DNA of 64,000 nucleotides from assembly GCF_024170285.1 (NCBI RefSeq), contig NZ_JALJXV010000003.1, positions 186,001-250,000 of the forward strand, in the 5' to 3' direction. Positions 30,658-39,284 of the stretch are shown one piece after another. The stretch comes from Natronocella acetinitrilica (GTDB lineage: Bacteria > Pseudomonadota > Gammaproteobacteria > Nitrococcales > Aquisalimonadaceae). The notes under the pieces were generated by a model. That model was not told where the DNA came from and ran no database searches. It was given only the letters and a program-made list of their open reading frames with translations. The position numbers and the translations under genes are program-made. How positions within the stretch are numbered: position 1 is the stretch's first letter; every line of letters begins with the position of its first letter.

Positions 30658-31153
30658 GGAATTCTCCTGTTAGTTTAGCTTTAATCATATCACTGCGGCG
30701 CACGCCCTTGGGGCGCAGGAGGCCCTCGATCGCGCGCAGGAGCCAGCCCATCTCGGCCTCGCCGCGGGGGATCACGATGCGCTGACTGACGGCGCCCGAC
30801 TGCGGCGCGATCGGGCAGAGTGCGAGCAGTGACGGGCTCGCCTCGATGCGAAGCCGATGGTGGGCGCTGCCGCCCGCCGGCGAGGGGTGGCAGAGCTCGA
30901 CCTCGGCCTGCGCGGCACCTGCCGTCATGCGGTTGCTGACCAGGCACAGCGCGTGCAGGAGCGTACTCAGCCCTGGCCTGTCATCGGGCAGATGGACGCG
31001 GCAGCGCGCCGGCATGGCGTGCTCATTAAGGGCCTCGAGCGCAACGCCGCCGGTCTGCGTGCGACCAAGCAGCAGTCCTGCCGACTCGCCCATCGCGCCA
31101 GCGCGCTGCCAGTGCCCGCGGGCGCTCGCGTAATGCAGGGTGGTGTATGCCAT
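30515..31153 (-). CDS. Unknown protein with a long 3' overlap
   Basis: 212 residues from the ATG at 31153 (GGAGG upstream). The first about 155 residues look like a normal alpha/beta domain. The last about 55 codons, from RSDMIKAKL on, run 143 bp into the next gene in another frame and become Arg-rich and low quality, as if an original stop had been lost. No family recognised. Confidence 0.6.
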   Translation of the reverse strand: MAYTTLHYASARGHWQRAGAMGESAGLLLGRTQTGGVALEALNEHAMPARCRVHLPDDRPGLSTLLHALCLVSNRMTAGAAQAEVELCHPSPAGGSAHHRLRIEASPSLLALCPIAPQSGAVSQRIVIPRGEAEMGWLLRAIEGLLRPKGVRRSDMIKAKLTGEFHESDTGRQEDTRRGRASSRLPHPPRRLPGARLRRAQWATGSAERDLA

Positions 31154-31178
31154 GCGGCCTCCTGTAACAGATTGTATT

Positions 31179-31206
31179 AGTATACAAAATAATAAAGGCA
31201 TGTCAA
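31179..31206 (-). promoter_or_regulatory. AT-island promoter (leftward of a back-to-back pair)
   Basis: TTGACA, 16-bp spacer, TATACT on the minus strand, for the gene starting at 31153. Its -35 is 23 bp from the -35 of the rightward promoter at 31230. Confidence 0.75.
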
Positions 31207-31229
31207 CCGCATGGCGCGAGCGCTGGGGA

Positions 31230-31257
31230 TTGACTTTTAATTGATAAACAGTATAAT
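31230..31257 (+). promoter_or_regulatory. AT-island promoter (rightward of a back-to-back pair)
   Basis: TTGACT, 16-bp spacer, TATAAT, for the gene at 31289. Confidence 0.8.
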
Positions 31258-31288
31258 AAATAAATCAATCAGGCGGGAGAGAATCATC

Positions 31289-31879
31289 ATGCGGACACCC
31301 TGGGGCAAGGCACAGACGGTGCGGGCCATCGCCGATGGCATACGGGTCGTGTCGACCGCAAGCCATGGCGGCATGAAGCTCGATGCGGCAAGAAACCGCC
31401 TGATACCGGAGGCGCTTCGCAGGGCGTCTGGCTGGTATGAGGAGGACTGCGAGGCGGCGATTGTCGTTGCGCACTTTGCGCCGGAGTTTGCCGCCGCGCA
31501 AAGCGAGCGGGGCGAGGCAAGTGCCGAGGCCATTGATGCGCTGCGCGAGCAAGCCTGGGGGGTGGTGAGAAACTACTTCCCGGCGGGCTATGAGGTGGCA
31601 ACCGGTCGCACGCTGGCGCCTGGCGAGTCGGTCGAGCGGGATGGCGAGCAGTTTCATGAGCGCCACCGCGAGGACTGGGTGGTGATCGCCGCACTGGGGG
31701 AGGCCGATGGCGTGCACTGCATCGCGACCCGCGGTGGTGTGCGCGGTGATGTCGAGGAGCGCACCTTCCTGGTGGCACGCGAGGAGTACGAGACGAGAAG
31801 CCGCCATGGCTTCGTGATCGACCCGGCGCGCCACCGCCGGATCGATGACGCCGCCGAGGGGCCAGGCGTCAGCGGCTGA
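31289..31879 (+). CDS. DUF7007-type plasmid protein
   Basis: 196 residues from the ATG at 31289 (GGGAGAG eight bases upstream). TVRAIADGIRVVSTASHGGM, LDAARNRLIPEALR and GWYEEDCEAAIV match the pattern I recall for DUF7007, a domain frequent on conjugative plasmids. Function not known. Monocistronic under its own promoter. Confidence 0.7.
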   Translation: MRTPWGKAQTVRAIADGIRVVSTASHGGMKLDAARNRLIPEALRRASGWYEEDCEAAIVVAHFAPEFAAAQSERGEASAEAIDALREQAWGVVRNYFPAGYEVATGRTLAPGESVERDGEQFHERHREDWVVIAALGEADGVHCIATRGGVRGDVEERTFLVAREEYETRSRHGFVIDPARHRRIDDAAEGPGVSG

Positions 31880-31995
31880 GTCCGGGCAGGGGGCTCGCAG
31901 GACCCGGCAGGCTGGTCGATCTTGACTGGCGGCGCCGAGCCCCCGATCTTGAGCACCGAAGAGGCGCGGCCCCTGCCGCGCCCCAGGTAACGAGG

Positions 31996-32475
31996 ATGAC
32001 ACGCATGCGATACTTTGCCGAGTTATTCGCCGTCGACACCGGGACTGGCGAGCGCACGCCCGCCGCCGAGCGGCTGGTCGTGATTGCAGCGGACGCCACC
32101 AGGGCGCGCGCGGCCGTGATCGACGCCCGCTGGGATGCGCGCCTTGACGCAGCCTCCTGCCGACCCGAGGTTGCGCTGTGGCTGGATACGGAATTTTGCT
32201 GCGATCGCGCCCTGGTCTCGATCGCGGGCGACGAGTCGGTGGGGATCAGCACGGTGCGCTTCGCAATCGACGCGCCGAGCCTGCTTGATCTCGGGGTGTT
32301 CGGCTTTGGCGATGAGCCCGCTGATGAGGACGAGGTGCGCGGTGAGATGGCCAGGGTCACGGGCCTTCTCGCCGCGGCATTCAGCGAGCTCTATGATGGA
32401 CCCGCCACGGTCACCCTGGAGGGGCTCGAGGTGTCGGAGGGCGAGGCGCTGGTGCTGCCGGTCGAGCCGGCATGA
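31996..32475 (+). CDS. Unknown small protein
   Basis: 159 residues from the ATG at 31996; the ATG three codons on (32005) has GAGG at a better distance and may be the true start, giving MRYFAELFAVDT. Alpha/beta, acidic, one Cys pair (ASCRPE, EFCCDR). No family recognised. Confidence 0.55.
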   Translation: MTRMRYFAELFAVDTGTGERTPAAERLVVIAADATRARAAVIDARWDARLDAASCRPEVALWLDTEFCCDRALVSIAGDESVGISTVRFAIDAPSLLDLGVFGFGDEPADEDEVRGEMARVTGLLAAAFSELYDGPATVTLEGLEVSEGEALVLPVEPA

Positions 32476-32511
32476 GGCGGCTCGCGATCGGCCGCCTGGC
32501 AGCATGAGTGC

Positions 32512-32539
32512 TTGACATGTAAATAATAAACACTATAAT
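32512..32539 (+). promoter_or_regulatory. AT-island promoter
   Basis: TTGACA, 16-bp spacer, TATAAT for the 50-residue gene at 32567. Confidence 0.8.
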
Positions 32540-32566
32540 AAGTAGAAGGTCACGGGAGAGCGTACG

Positions 32567-32719
32567 ATGTCTGAAGAAGCACGCACGTTGGCGGAGCAGT
32601 TCGGTGGCGTCTGGGGCGAGCACCCCGAGGTGCCGGTCAGCGACTGGGCCTATGAGGTCAGAAACGAGGACACGCGGGTAGGCTATTGGGATTACGTGCT
32701 GGGGCGCCTGGAGGACTAG
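32567..32719 (+). CDS. Small conserved-looking protein, 50 residues
   Basis: Starts MSEEARTLAEQFGGVWGEH, ends in DTRVGYWDYVLGRLED; GGGAGAG precedes the ATG. A short acidic and aromatic protein with the DW.YEV.N.DTR.GYWD pattern seen in small plasmid proteins. Role unknown. It is flanked by its own promoter and terminator. Confidence 0.65.
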   Translation: MSEEARTLAEQFGGVWGEHPEVPVSDWAYEVRNEDTRVGYWDYVLGRLED

Positions 32720-32729
32720 GCGGGGCACG

Positions 32730-32753
32730 CGGCCCGCGTGCTGGCGCGGGCCG
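32730..32753 (+). terminator. Terminator
   Basis: CGGCCCGCG-TGCTGG-CGCGGGCCG, a perfect 9-bp stem 11 bp after the 50-residue gene; weak T content follows. Confidence 0.6.
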
Positions 32754-32776
32754 ATTCTGCAAACCGGGAGGGGTGA

Positions 32777-33283
32777 ATGGGAGAATCCGAGGTCGTCAAG
32801 GGGCTTTCGTATCGCGAAGGGGATCTGGTGGCACTCGCCGATGGCGGTGCCTTTGATCTGATCATCCATGGCTGCAACTGCTTTCACACCATGGGTTCGG
32901 GGGTTGCCGGGGCGCTAAGAGCGCGCTGGCCTGCGGTCTATGCGGCCGATTGCCGCACGGCGCGCGGGGCACGTGAGAAACTCGGCAGCTACAGTCTTGC
33001 GACGGTCAGAACCGCCTGCGGCGGCGAGCTTCTGGTGGTCAACGCCTACACGCAGTTCGACTATGGTCGTGACCCGAATCGGGTCTATGTCGACTATGGG
33101 GCGATCGCGTCGGTGATGCGTGAGATTGGCCAGGCGTACCAGGGTGTTCGCATCGGCCTGCCGATGATCGGGGCAGGGCTTGCCAGGGGTGACTGGTCAC
33201 GGATCGAGCCCGTGGTCGAAGAGCAGCTTGCGGGTGTCGATGGACAGCGCAATGCGGTCACCGTGGTGGTGCTGCCTGGCTAG
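32777..33283 (+). CDS. Macro-domain protein (ADP-ribose-1''-phosphate phosphatase-like)
   Basis: 168 residues, GGGAGGGG before the ATG. The macro fold is plain: IIHGCNCFHTMGSGVAGALRA is the first ADP-ribose-binding loop and GLPMIGAGLARGDW the second, with VVNAYTQFDYG between. Closest in style to Poa1p and phage-type phosphatases acting on ADP-ribose-1''-phosphate. Possible roles are clearing RNA-repair by-products or reversing ADP-ribosylation. Confidence 0.85.
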   Translation: MGESEVVKGLSYREGDLVALADGGAFDLIIHGCNCFHTMGSGVAGALRARWPAVYAADCRTARGAREKLGSYSLATVRTACGGELLVVNAYTQFDYGRDPNRVYVDYGAIASVMREIGQAYQGVRIGLPMIGAGLARGDWSRIEPVVEEQLAGVDGQRNAVTVVVLPG

Positions 33284-33314
33284 GCGGGAGCACGGGCGAC
33301 TGGCAGAAGGAGCG

Positions 33315-33344
33315 AGGGGCGGCTGGTGCCGCCCCTCTGGTTTT
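33315..33344 (+). terminator. Terminator
   Basis: AGGGGCGGC-TGGT-GCCGCCCCT, 9-bp stem, followed by CTGGTTTT, 31 bp after the macro-domain gene; the minus-strand adhesin gene ends 13 bp beyond. Confidence 0.8.
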
Positions 33345-33356
33345 CGCTCATAACGC

Positions 33357-36233
33357 CTACGGGTGGCGCGCGCAGAGGACCGAGTGGAAGTCCGCCTTTG
33401 GGGCCGTGGTGACGCTGCCCGTCACCGGGTTTACGCGAATCCCACGGCCGGTGTTCGTTGCCTGTTCCGACGACCAGTGCACGGTGCTCGGATTGCTGAT
33501 CCCAATGGTCTGGAGGCGATCGGCGCGATCGGCGGTGGTTGTCCCGAAGGAGTCCGTCGCGAGCAGTTGAAGCTGCTCTCTGGCCGGCAGGAACCAGGCG
33601 GAGCCACGGGCCTCGCAGGCGAGCGCCGCTGGGTGGGTGCCTGTCGCGGCGAGAATGGTGGCGGTGTTCGCCTCGCCATCACGGGTATCATAATCCCCTG
33701 CCGTGCCGCTGTTCACCGTTCTCCATCGGTGCACGCCCTCATCGGTCGCGGCGAAGAACACACCGCGGCCGATGAGGGCGCCTGCGGCAATGACGGTCTC
33801 CCCCTCGAGTGTGCAGGTCTGGCCGGGTTCGGCGTCAGTGCAGGCGGCGACGTGGGCCGGGCGGAAGGTGGCGCTCACCGTGCAGGCACCAGCGATCGGC
33901 GCGGTGGAGAAGACCCCTTGGGAGAGCGATCCGCCGCAGCCTTCAGCCGTGTCGACGATAAAGCCTGGCTCTGGCGTCACGGCAACAGCGTAACGGGCAC
34001 CTGTGTAGGCGCTGATGCTCTCCGGCGCGATGCTGCCACCGGGGCCGGCATCGGTGCTGATCGGGTGCCGGGGGGTCTCGAGGTGGCGTGCGCAGAGCAC
34101 GCGCTCGTCTCCGTTCTTATCCCGGTTCAGAGTGCTACCGGAGTGCGGACGAACCACCCTGGCGACCTGATTTGTGACTTGCAAGGAGGACCAGTGCATG
34201 TCGGCTGGCCCGCTCAATCCGATGTCCGAGAGGCGGCCTACTCGATCAGCGGCGGTTGCGCCGAAGGCGTCGCTTGAGAGCAGGGCAAGTTGATCTTGTG
34301 CTGGCAGGAACCACTCTTCGCCTCGTGCCCGGCAGACTTCGGCTGCGGGGTGCGGGCGGCCGCTTGATTGGAGGATGTCGAAGAGCATCGCCTCGGTGTT
34401 CAGCATCCCGTCACGCGCATCATCGGTGTCGGGAGTATTGGTGTTCTGTGACTTCCAGCGGTGGGCGCCCTCATCGTTCGCGGCGAAGAAGACGCCGCGG
34501 CCGTCGAGCGCGCCTGCGGCAATGACGGTCTCGCCGTCAAGCGTGCAGGTCTGGCCGGGGTCGGCGTCAGTGCAGGCGGCGACATGCGCCGGGCGGAAGG
34601 TGGCGCTCACCGTGCAGGCAGCCGTGATCGGCGCGGTGGAGAAAAGACCCTGGTTCAGCGACCCGCCGCAGCCTTCAGCCGTGTCGACGATAAAGCCTGG
34701 CTCTGGCGTCACGGCAACAGCGTAACGGGCACCTGTGTAGGCGCTGATGCTCTCCGGCGCGATGCTCCCGCCAGGGCCCGCCTCGGTGCTGATCGGGTGC
34801 CGGGGAGTCTCGAGGTGGCGGGCGCAGAGCACGCGCTCGTCTCCGTTCTTATCCCGGTTCAGAGTGCTACCGGAGTGCGGACGAACCACCCTGGCGACCT
34901 GATTTGTGACTTGCAAGGAGGACCAGTGCATGTCGGCTGGCCCGCTCAATCCGATGTCCGAGAGGCGGTCTGCCCGATCAGCGGCGGTTGCGCCGAAGGC
35001 GTCGCTTGAGAGCAGGGCAAGTTGATCTTGTGCTGGCAGGAACCACTCTTCGCCTCGTGCCCGGCAGACTTCGGCTGCGGGGTGCGGGCGGCCGCTTGAT
35101 TGGAGGATGTCGAAGAGCATCGCCTCGGTGTTCAGCATCCCGTCACGCGCATCATCGGTGTCGGGAGTATTGCTGTTGTGTGTCTTCCATTGATGCACTC
35201 CCTCATCGCTTGAGGCGAAGAAGATGCCTCGGCCGTCGAGCTCGCCTGCGGCAATGACGGTCTCGCCGTCAAGCGTGCAGGTCTGGCCGGGGTCGGCGTC
35301 AGTGCAGGCGGCGACATGCGCCGGGCGGAAGGTGGCGCTCACCGTGCAGGCAGCCGTGATCGGCGCGGTGGAGAAAAGACCCTGGTTCAGCGACCCGCCG
35401 CAGCCTTCAGCCGTGTCGACGATAAAGCCTGGCTCTGGCGTCACGGCAACAGCGTAACGGGCACCTGTGTAGGCGCTGATGCTCATCGGTGTGATGCTGC
35501 CGCCAGGGCCGGAGATCGTGCTCACTAGGTGGCGAGGCGCCTCAATATGGCGGGCGCAGTGGACCGGCGCTTGCGTATTCTTGCTGGTCGTGCTTTGGCC
35601 GCCACTCGTAGGGCTGATGCGCAGGCTATTGCCGCTATTCGCCTGAACCGATGACCAGATTAGCGTGCTGCCAAGGCCGAAGGCAGACAGGGCGTCTGCG
35701 CGTGCCAGGGAATCCTCGCCAAAAACAGGCGCTGCGAGCAATTGGATTTGCTCTCTTGCCGGCAGGAACCACTCCTCGCCGCGGGCCCGGCAGGCTTGCG
35801 CCGCGGGGTGTATGGTGCCCGCGGTCAGGGAATGGAACAGCATTGCCTCGGTGTTGAGTAGGCCATCGGCCGTGCCGTCGGTCCCAGGGGTGTTGTTGTT
35901 GGTGGTGCGCCAGGCAAGGGTGCCCTCTCCAGCGGTAGCGAAGAAGAGGCGACGCCCCTGACTGTCGCCGGCATAGAAGACCTCGGCGCCATCAAGCACG
36001 CAGGTCTCACCAATGTCGATCTCCGCGCAGGCAAGGCTGCCGTCGTCCCCAGGACCCTCGTCGCCTGGCTCCTGCCCCTCGCCTTCAGCGCCGCCGGGCG
36101 CGGTGAGCCCCTTCATCGGAATCAGAAACGTGTAGGAGGCAGCGGCCAGGAGCGGCAGCGCGCAGAGAAGAACACCAACACCGGTGCGCACGGAAAGCCG
36201 CCCCGCCACACGGAAAACCCGAGCCCCACCCAT
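33357..36233 (-). CDS. Secreted repeat protein with DUF1566/lectin-like modules, adhesin candidate
   Basis: 958 residues. A signal peptide (about 1-33) leads directly to SYTFLIPMKGLTAP, an N-terminal signature shared with the proteins at 45152 and 46352, then an acidic Gly/Glu linker. Four modules follow, each with GQTCTLDGETV, RGEEWFLPA.DQL.LL and HWSS segments (DUF1566/Lcl-type, C-type-lectin-like) and, between them, GPGGSI.P.SISAYTGA ... VTPEPGF.VDTAEGCGGSL segments like InlB-type B-repeats. Three of the modules repeat with a 732-bp period at DNA level. The protein is probably exported and surface exposed; adhesion or pilus-tip function is inference. The upstream AT-rich stretch is at 36268-36295. 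Confidence 0.75.
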   Translation of the reverse strand: MGGARVFRVAGRLSVRTGVGVLLCALPLLAAASYTFLIPMKGLTAPGGAEGEGQEPGDEGPGDDGSLACAEIDIGETCVLDGAEVFYAGDSQGRRLFFATAGEGTLAWRTTNNNTPGTDGTADGLLNTEAMLFHSLTAGTIHPAAQACRARGEEWFLPAREQIQLLAAPVFGEDSLARADALSAFGLGSTLIWSSVQANSGNSLRISPTSGGQSTTSKNTQAPVHCARHIEAPRHLVSTISGPGGSITPMSISAYTGARYAVAVTPEPGFIVDTAEGCGGSLNQGLFSTAPITAACTVSATFRPAHVAACTDADPGQTCTLDGETVIAAGELDGRGIFFASSDEGVHQWKTHNSNTPDTDDARDGMLNTEAMLFDILQSSGRPHPAAEVCRARGEEWFLPAQDQLALLSSDAFGATAADRADRLSDIGLSGPADMHWSSLQVTNQVARVVRPHSGSTLNRDKNGDERVLCARHLETPRHPISTEAGPGGSIAPESISAYTGARYAVAVTPEPGFIVDTAEGCGGSLNQGLFSTAPITAACTVSATFRPAHVAACTDADPGQTCTLDGETVIAAGALDGRGVFFAANDEGAHRWKSQNTNTPDTDDARDGMLNTEAMLFDILQSSGRPHPAAEVCRARGEEWFLPAQDQLALLSSDAFGATAADRVGRLSDIGLSGPADMHWSSLQVTNQVARVVRPHSGSTLNRDKNGDERVLCARHLETPRHPISTDAGPGGSIAPESISAYTGARYAVAVTPEPGFIVDTAEGCGGSLSQGVFSTAPIAGACTVSATFRPAHVAACTDAEPGQTCTLEGETVIAAGALIGRGVFFAATDEGVHRWRTVNSGTAGDYDTRDGEANTATILAATGTHPAALACEARGSAWFLPAREQLQLLATDSFGTTTADRADRLQTIGISNPSTVHWSSEQATNTGRGIRVNPVTGSVTTAPKADFHSVLCARHP
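33783..35500 (-). repeat. 732-bp tandem repeat in the adhesin-like gene
   Basis: The word GTGTCGACGATAAAGCCTGG begins at 33949, 34681 and 35413, exactly 732 bp apart, and the flanking sequence is nearly identical over at least two full units. The period is a multiple of three (244 codons). Confidence 0.9.
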
Positions 36234-36449
36234 ACCGCCTCCTGCGCCCTGCGCATCGATCCACTTTGTTTAATTTCAAGAATACAAATTATCGCGTTCG
36301 TGCGCAAGGCGCAGACGAATGAAGGCGCGAGGCATGATTCGCGCATCCCTACGGGCATAGCGGCAAGCAGTTGATCCGTTCCCCATCGGCACGCAGCGCC
36401 TTGCGACCAGGGTATGGGGGGGCGTTCGCCCCGCTGATCACCGGGCCAT

Positions 36450-36727
36450 GGGGTGCAGTTCCGGGAGCAGCAAGAGTCCGGCTGTGGCTGCCCGGCAAAC
36501 CTGACCTGGAATTAGCCCGCAAGTCCGCGGAGGCCATCAAGCGGGACTACCCGGACAAGATGCTCGCTTGCAACTGCTCGCCGTCGTTCAACTGGAAGAA
36601 AAACCTGGGCGACACCATCGTCGCCAAGTACCAGCGCGAACTGGGCTCCATGGGCTACGGGTTCCAGTTCATTCCGCTGGCGGGTTTCCATGCGCCGAAC
36701 TACGCCATGTTCGAGTTGGTCAGGCGC
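36450..36727 (+). pseudogene. aceA: Isocitrate lyase fragment
   Basis: An 85-90-codon remnant inside an otherwise meaningless frame. [32 protein letters not shown] and [14 protein letters not shown] followed by [14 protein letters not shown] correspond to the conserved C-terminal third of isocitrate lyase ([12 protein letters not shown] and LAGFHxLNxxMF are family hallmarks). Just before this, [16 protein letters not shown] looks like a decayed form of the preceding segment. Substitutions such as A-C-N-C for A-Y-N-C and loss of both ends show that it is not functional. No ribosome binding site. It is probably a relic of chromosomal DNA captured by the element. Confidence 0.85.
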
Positions 36728-36763
36728 GGTGAAGGCGCGAGCGCCTGATCATCATTGATCGGA

Positions 36764-36781
36764 CCGGGCGGCAACGCCCGG
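36764..36781. terminator. Hairpin between the aceA remnant and the protease gene
   Basis: CCGGGCG-GCAA-CGCCCGG. It lies 26 bp beyond the minus-strand protease stop and could end that transcript. Confidence 0.55.
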
Positions 36782-36806
36782 GCCGTTTGCGTTGGTGCTG
36801 CTTAGC

Positions 36807-38510
36807 CTAGTCGGACTTTCGTGCGGCGCGCTGGCGCACCAGGGCAAGCCCGAGGAGGAGTGCCACCACCGGGGCGAGGGGGTCATGCCGGGATGCGATA
36901 CTTCCCGAGCAGCCGCCACCGGAGCTGCCCCCGGAGCTGCTGGAGCCACTGCCAGCGCTCCCCGAGGCACCGCCATCCCCATCACCACCGGCCACGCTGT
37001 CGTCTGCCTCGCTGTCAGGGGGAGACGGGCCGGCTGGAGCGCCGTTGTCCGGTGGACCGATCAGCGAGGGATCCTGGCCGGAGACATTGAGAGCAAAGAC
37101 CGCGATGCCCTCGGCTTCATTGCTGTCGGTGGCAGTGATCCGCACCCAGTAGCGCTCGTCGCTGTCGTGGCCGGGGACGCCATGGAGGGTTGCGCTCTGC
37201 GGATCGAAGGCCATCCAGTGAGGCAGCGGTTCATCGGGGTAGAGACTTGCCCGGAACGTGAGCGCGGATGGACTCTCGAAGCGGTCCTTCGGGAGGTGCC
37301 ATTCCAGCGTCTCGCCGACCGCAACGGCCTGGTCCTGCAGCGGATGGGAGAGGCGCGGGGCGGCGAGCTCCTGCACGCTGCTGGCAAGAACGGGGTCGGG
37401 CGCCGCGTCCTCCGTTGGCGCAACCGGCTCCGGGAGGTTTACCGGCATGAAGTCGCCCTCCGGGGGCGGCGCCTGTGCACGCTCAACGGTGTTGATGACG
37501 GCGGAAGCCTGGACTCCCCCATCGAATGTGCGGATCCAGTCCAGGAGCACGTAGGGGTTGGCATGATAGGTCAGTGACCCATAGGAGGACCAGGGGCCGC
37601 TCACCGGCCGGTACGCATACGAGGTGACGCCAACGATCACGTATTCGTTCGGCACGAGCTTCACATAAATCGGGACGTCTTCCTCCCAGTGCTGAAGCCC
37701 GTAGGCGAGGGCGGTACTGGGGTTAAAGAGTGCGGGCCCTCCGGAGTCTCCCCGTCCGACGGTCCCCTCCCAGGGGCCAAGTCCTGGGGAGCCAAGCACA
37801 TTGGTTCCAAGCGTACTGCCCGGCCCGGGGTCGCCCGGGTCACCGCAGGTGCGCAGGCAGTACTGATAGGGGAGGAGGCGCCCCCCGTCGAAATCGCTGG
37901 CCAGGTAGTTGCCCTCGGCCTCAACACGATCGATCTCGTTTCGCGCATGCCGCTTGACGGTACTGCTGGCATCGCGCGCTGCACCGGTTTGCCCGGTGCC
38001 AGAGCGCCCATACCCGACCTGATCGATCATGAGCCCGTGGGGGTTGAACGAGATGTCGCCGATGGTAAAGCGCTTGATCTCCGGTGGCAGGGGCTGATCG
38101 AGGTGAAGCAACGCAATGTCGGGAACATGGCGCTGCTCCCAGGGGTTGACGGAGAGATCGTACCCGGGTGCGGGATAGACGTTGCCATGGATGACCAGCC
38201 GCTCTTTGCCCTCAAGCGGGAGCTCCATGGTGCTGCGCCTCATCCCCGGCTTCGGGCAGTGGGCGGCGTAGAGGATCAGCCGGTCACCGATCGGTGTGCC
38301 GGTGCATGCGTATACTACGCGATCCCCGTTGGGCAGGGTGATGGCTTCCGTGAGCACCCGCACGATGCTGCCAAAGGGGTGGTCGGTGGTATTGCGCACG
38401 ATGGTGTCGGCCTCCGTGCGGTTGATATCCCAGGTGATGGCCGATGCGCCAAGCGGCGCGGCCAGGAGGGCTACTGCCAGTGCATGCTGTCTCCACCTGA
38501 TCCCTGCCAT
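36807..38510 (-). CDS. Secreted trypsin-like serine protease with CTERM-like anchor
   Basis: 567 residues from the ATG at 38510 (GGGAGG five bases upstream). Signal peptide about 1-24 (GASAITWD). A trypsin/S1 domain (about 40-370) holds the triad His84 (YAAHC), Asp131 (VPDIALLHL) and Ser257 (GRGDSGGP). A linker leads to a cadherin/putative-Ig-like domain (about 405-500, LSHPLQDQAVAVGE ... WMAFDPQSATLHGVPG). The end is Gly/Ser-rich, then GGGCSGS, one hydrophobic helix and RQRAARKSD, the layout of a GlyGly-CTERM or related sorting tail. Such tails are normally cut by a dedicated membrane protease coded on the chromosome. The palindrome at 38569-38582 lies 59 bp upstream. Confidence 0.85.
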   Translation of the reverse strand: MAGIRWRQHALAVALLAAPLGASAITWDINRTEADTIVRNTTDHPFGSIVRVLTEAITLPNGDRVVYACTGTPIGDRLILYAAHCPKPGMRRSTMELPLEGKERLVIHGNVYPAPGYDLSVNPWEQRHVPDIALLHLDQPLPPEIKRFTIGDISFNPHGLMIDQVGYGRSGTGQTGAARDASSTVKRHARNEIDRVEAEGNYLASDFDGGRLLPYQYCLRTCGDPGDPGPGSTLGTNVLGSPGLGPWEGTVGRGDSGGPALFNPSTALAYGLQHWEEDVPIYVKLVPNEYVIVGVTSYAYRPVSGPWSSYGSLTYHANPYVLLDWIRTFDGGVQASAVINTVERAQAPPPEGDFMPVNLPEPVAPTEDAAPDPVLASSVQELAAPRLSHPLQDQAVAVGETLEWHLPKDRFESPSALTFRASLYPDEPLPHWMAFDPQSATLHGVPGHDSDERYWVRITATDSNEAEGIAVFALNVSGQDPSLIGPPDNGAPAGPSPPDSEADDSVAGGDGDGGASGSAGSGSSSSGGSSGGGCSGSIASRHDPLAPVVALLLGLALVRQRAARKSD

Positions 38511-38568
38511 GACCCCTCCCGCCCGAGACTCCATGGAACAGCGTACCGAGGCGCGGTGCCGGGGGCAC

Positions 38569-38582
38569 CCCCCAAATGGGGG
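38569..38582. promoter_or_regulatory. CCCCCA-AA-TGGGGG palindrome upstream of the protease gene
   Basis: Same 14-bp core as at 17344-17357 and 49515-49528. Relative to its gene this copy is read in the opposite sense, which a palindromic site tolerates. Confidence 0.5.
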
Positions 38583-38691
38583 TGAATTACATGGGAAGGG
38601 GCGCGCAGGTGCATCATCGCGCGGCCGGCGTCTGCCAAAAGCCTTGTGGCCCTCCCTGGCCCGGCGGGGTGTCGGGCCAGGGTCAGGTGGC

Positions 38692-39255
38692 TCAGGGCGC
38701 GCTGCCGACCTCCTCCCCGGTGTCCGTGGCAAGGAGGACCGCATCCACGACCAGGCCCGTCGGGCCAGCGAAGCGAACGCGGAAGGTGGCGCGGCGGCTC
38801 TCACCCTCCACGCGCGTGGCATCCTCCAGGTAGGCTGTTGCGACAAGCGTCGGCTCATCCGTGCCGCCTTCGAGCAGGGCCGGGCCGCGCTCCTTGATGC
38901 TGACGCCATCGGGCAGATCCCAGGCGCTGATCAGCCGATCGGCGATCTCCCGGAGCAGAGTCTCGCGACGCGCCTCCGTCAGCAGGGATGTCTTCAGTGC
39001 GACGCCAAGCGCCTCGACGGGGGCCTCTGAGGGCAGGTGCTCAAGCACCCGGCCAAGCGGCGCGTCCTGCGCCCGCTCATTAAGGCCTGCGTCAAGAAAC
39101 GCTCGGGCAAGGCCCTCCGGCCCCATCTCATTGAAGCCGCCATGGCCCTGCCTGGCGATCGCATAGCGCATGCCGCGGTCATTGGTGAGCGTGTCGACCA
39201 GGTCATTCACCAGGGCATCGATGACTTGCTCGTGCAGGGTTGCTTGTGCGCTCAT
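38692..39255 (-). CDS. Unknown protein, second gene of the winged-helix operon
   Basis: 187 residues; GGAGGAG lies about 11 bases before the ATG at 39255. Helical N-terminal half, beta-rich C-terminal half; no signal peptide. It follows the winged-helix gene by 29 bp, so the two share the promoter at 39662-39689. No family recognised. Confidence 0.6.
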   Translation of the reverse strand: MSAQATLHEQVIDALVNDLVDTLTNDRGMRYAIARQGHGGFNEMGPEGLARAFLDAGLNERAQDAPLGRVLEHLPSEAPVEALGVALKTSLLTEARRETLLREIADRLISAWDLPDGVSIKERGPALLEGGTDEPTLVATAYLEDATRVEGESRRATFRVRFAGPTGLVVDAVLLATDTGEEVGSAP

Positions 39256-39284
39256 GCGTTGGACACTCCTCCGTGGTTGTCAGA

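Noticed and set aside
33783-35500. Regular repeats that might suggest a CRISPR array
   Set aside because: The unit is 732 bp and lies inside a coding frame; there are no short repeats with unique spacers anywhere in the window.
33363-35528. Several plus-strand open frames repeated 732 bp apart
   Set aside because: They are shadows of the repeats in the minus-strand adhesin-like gene and lack ribosome binding sites.
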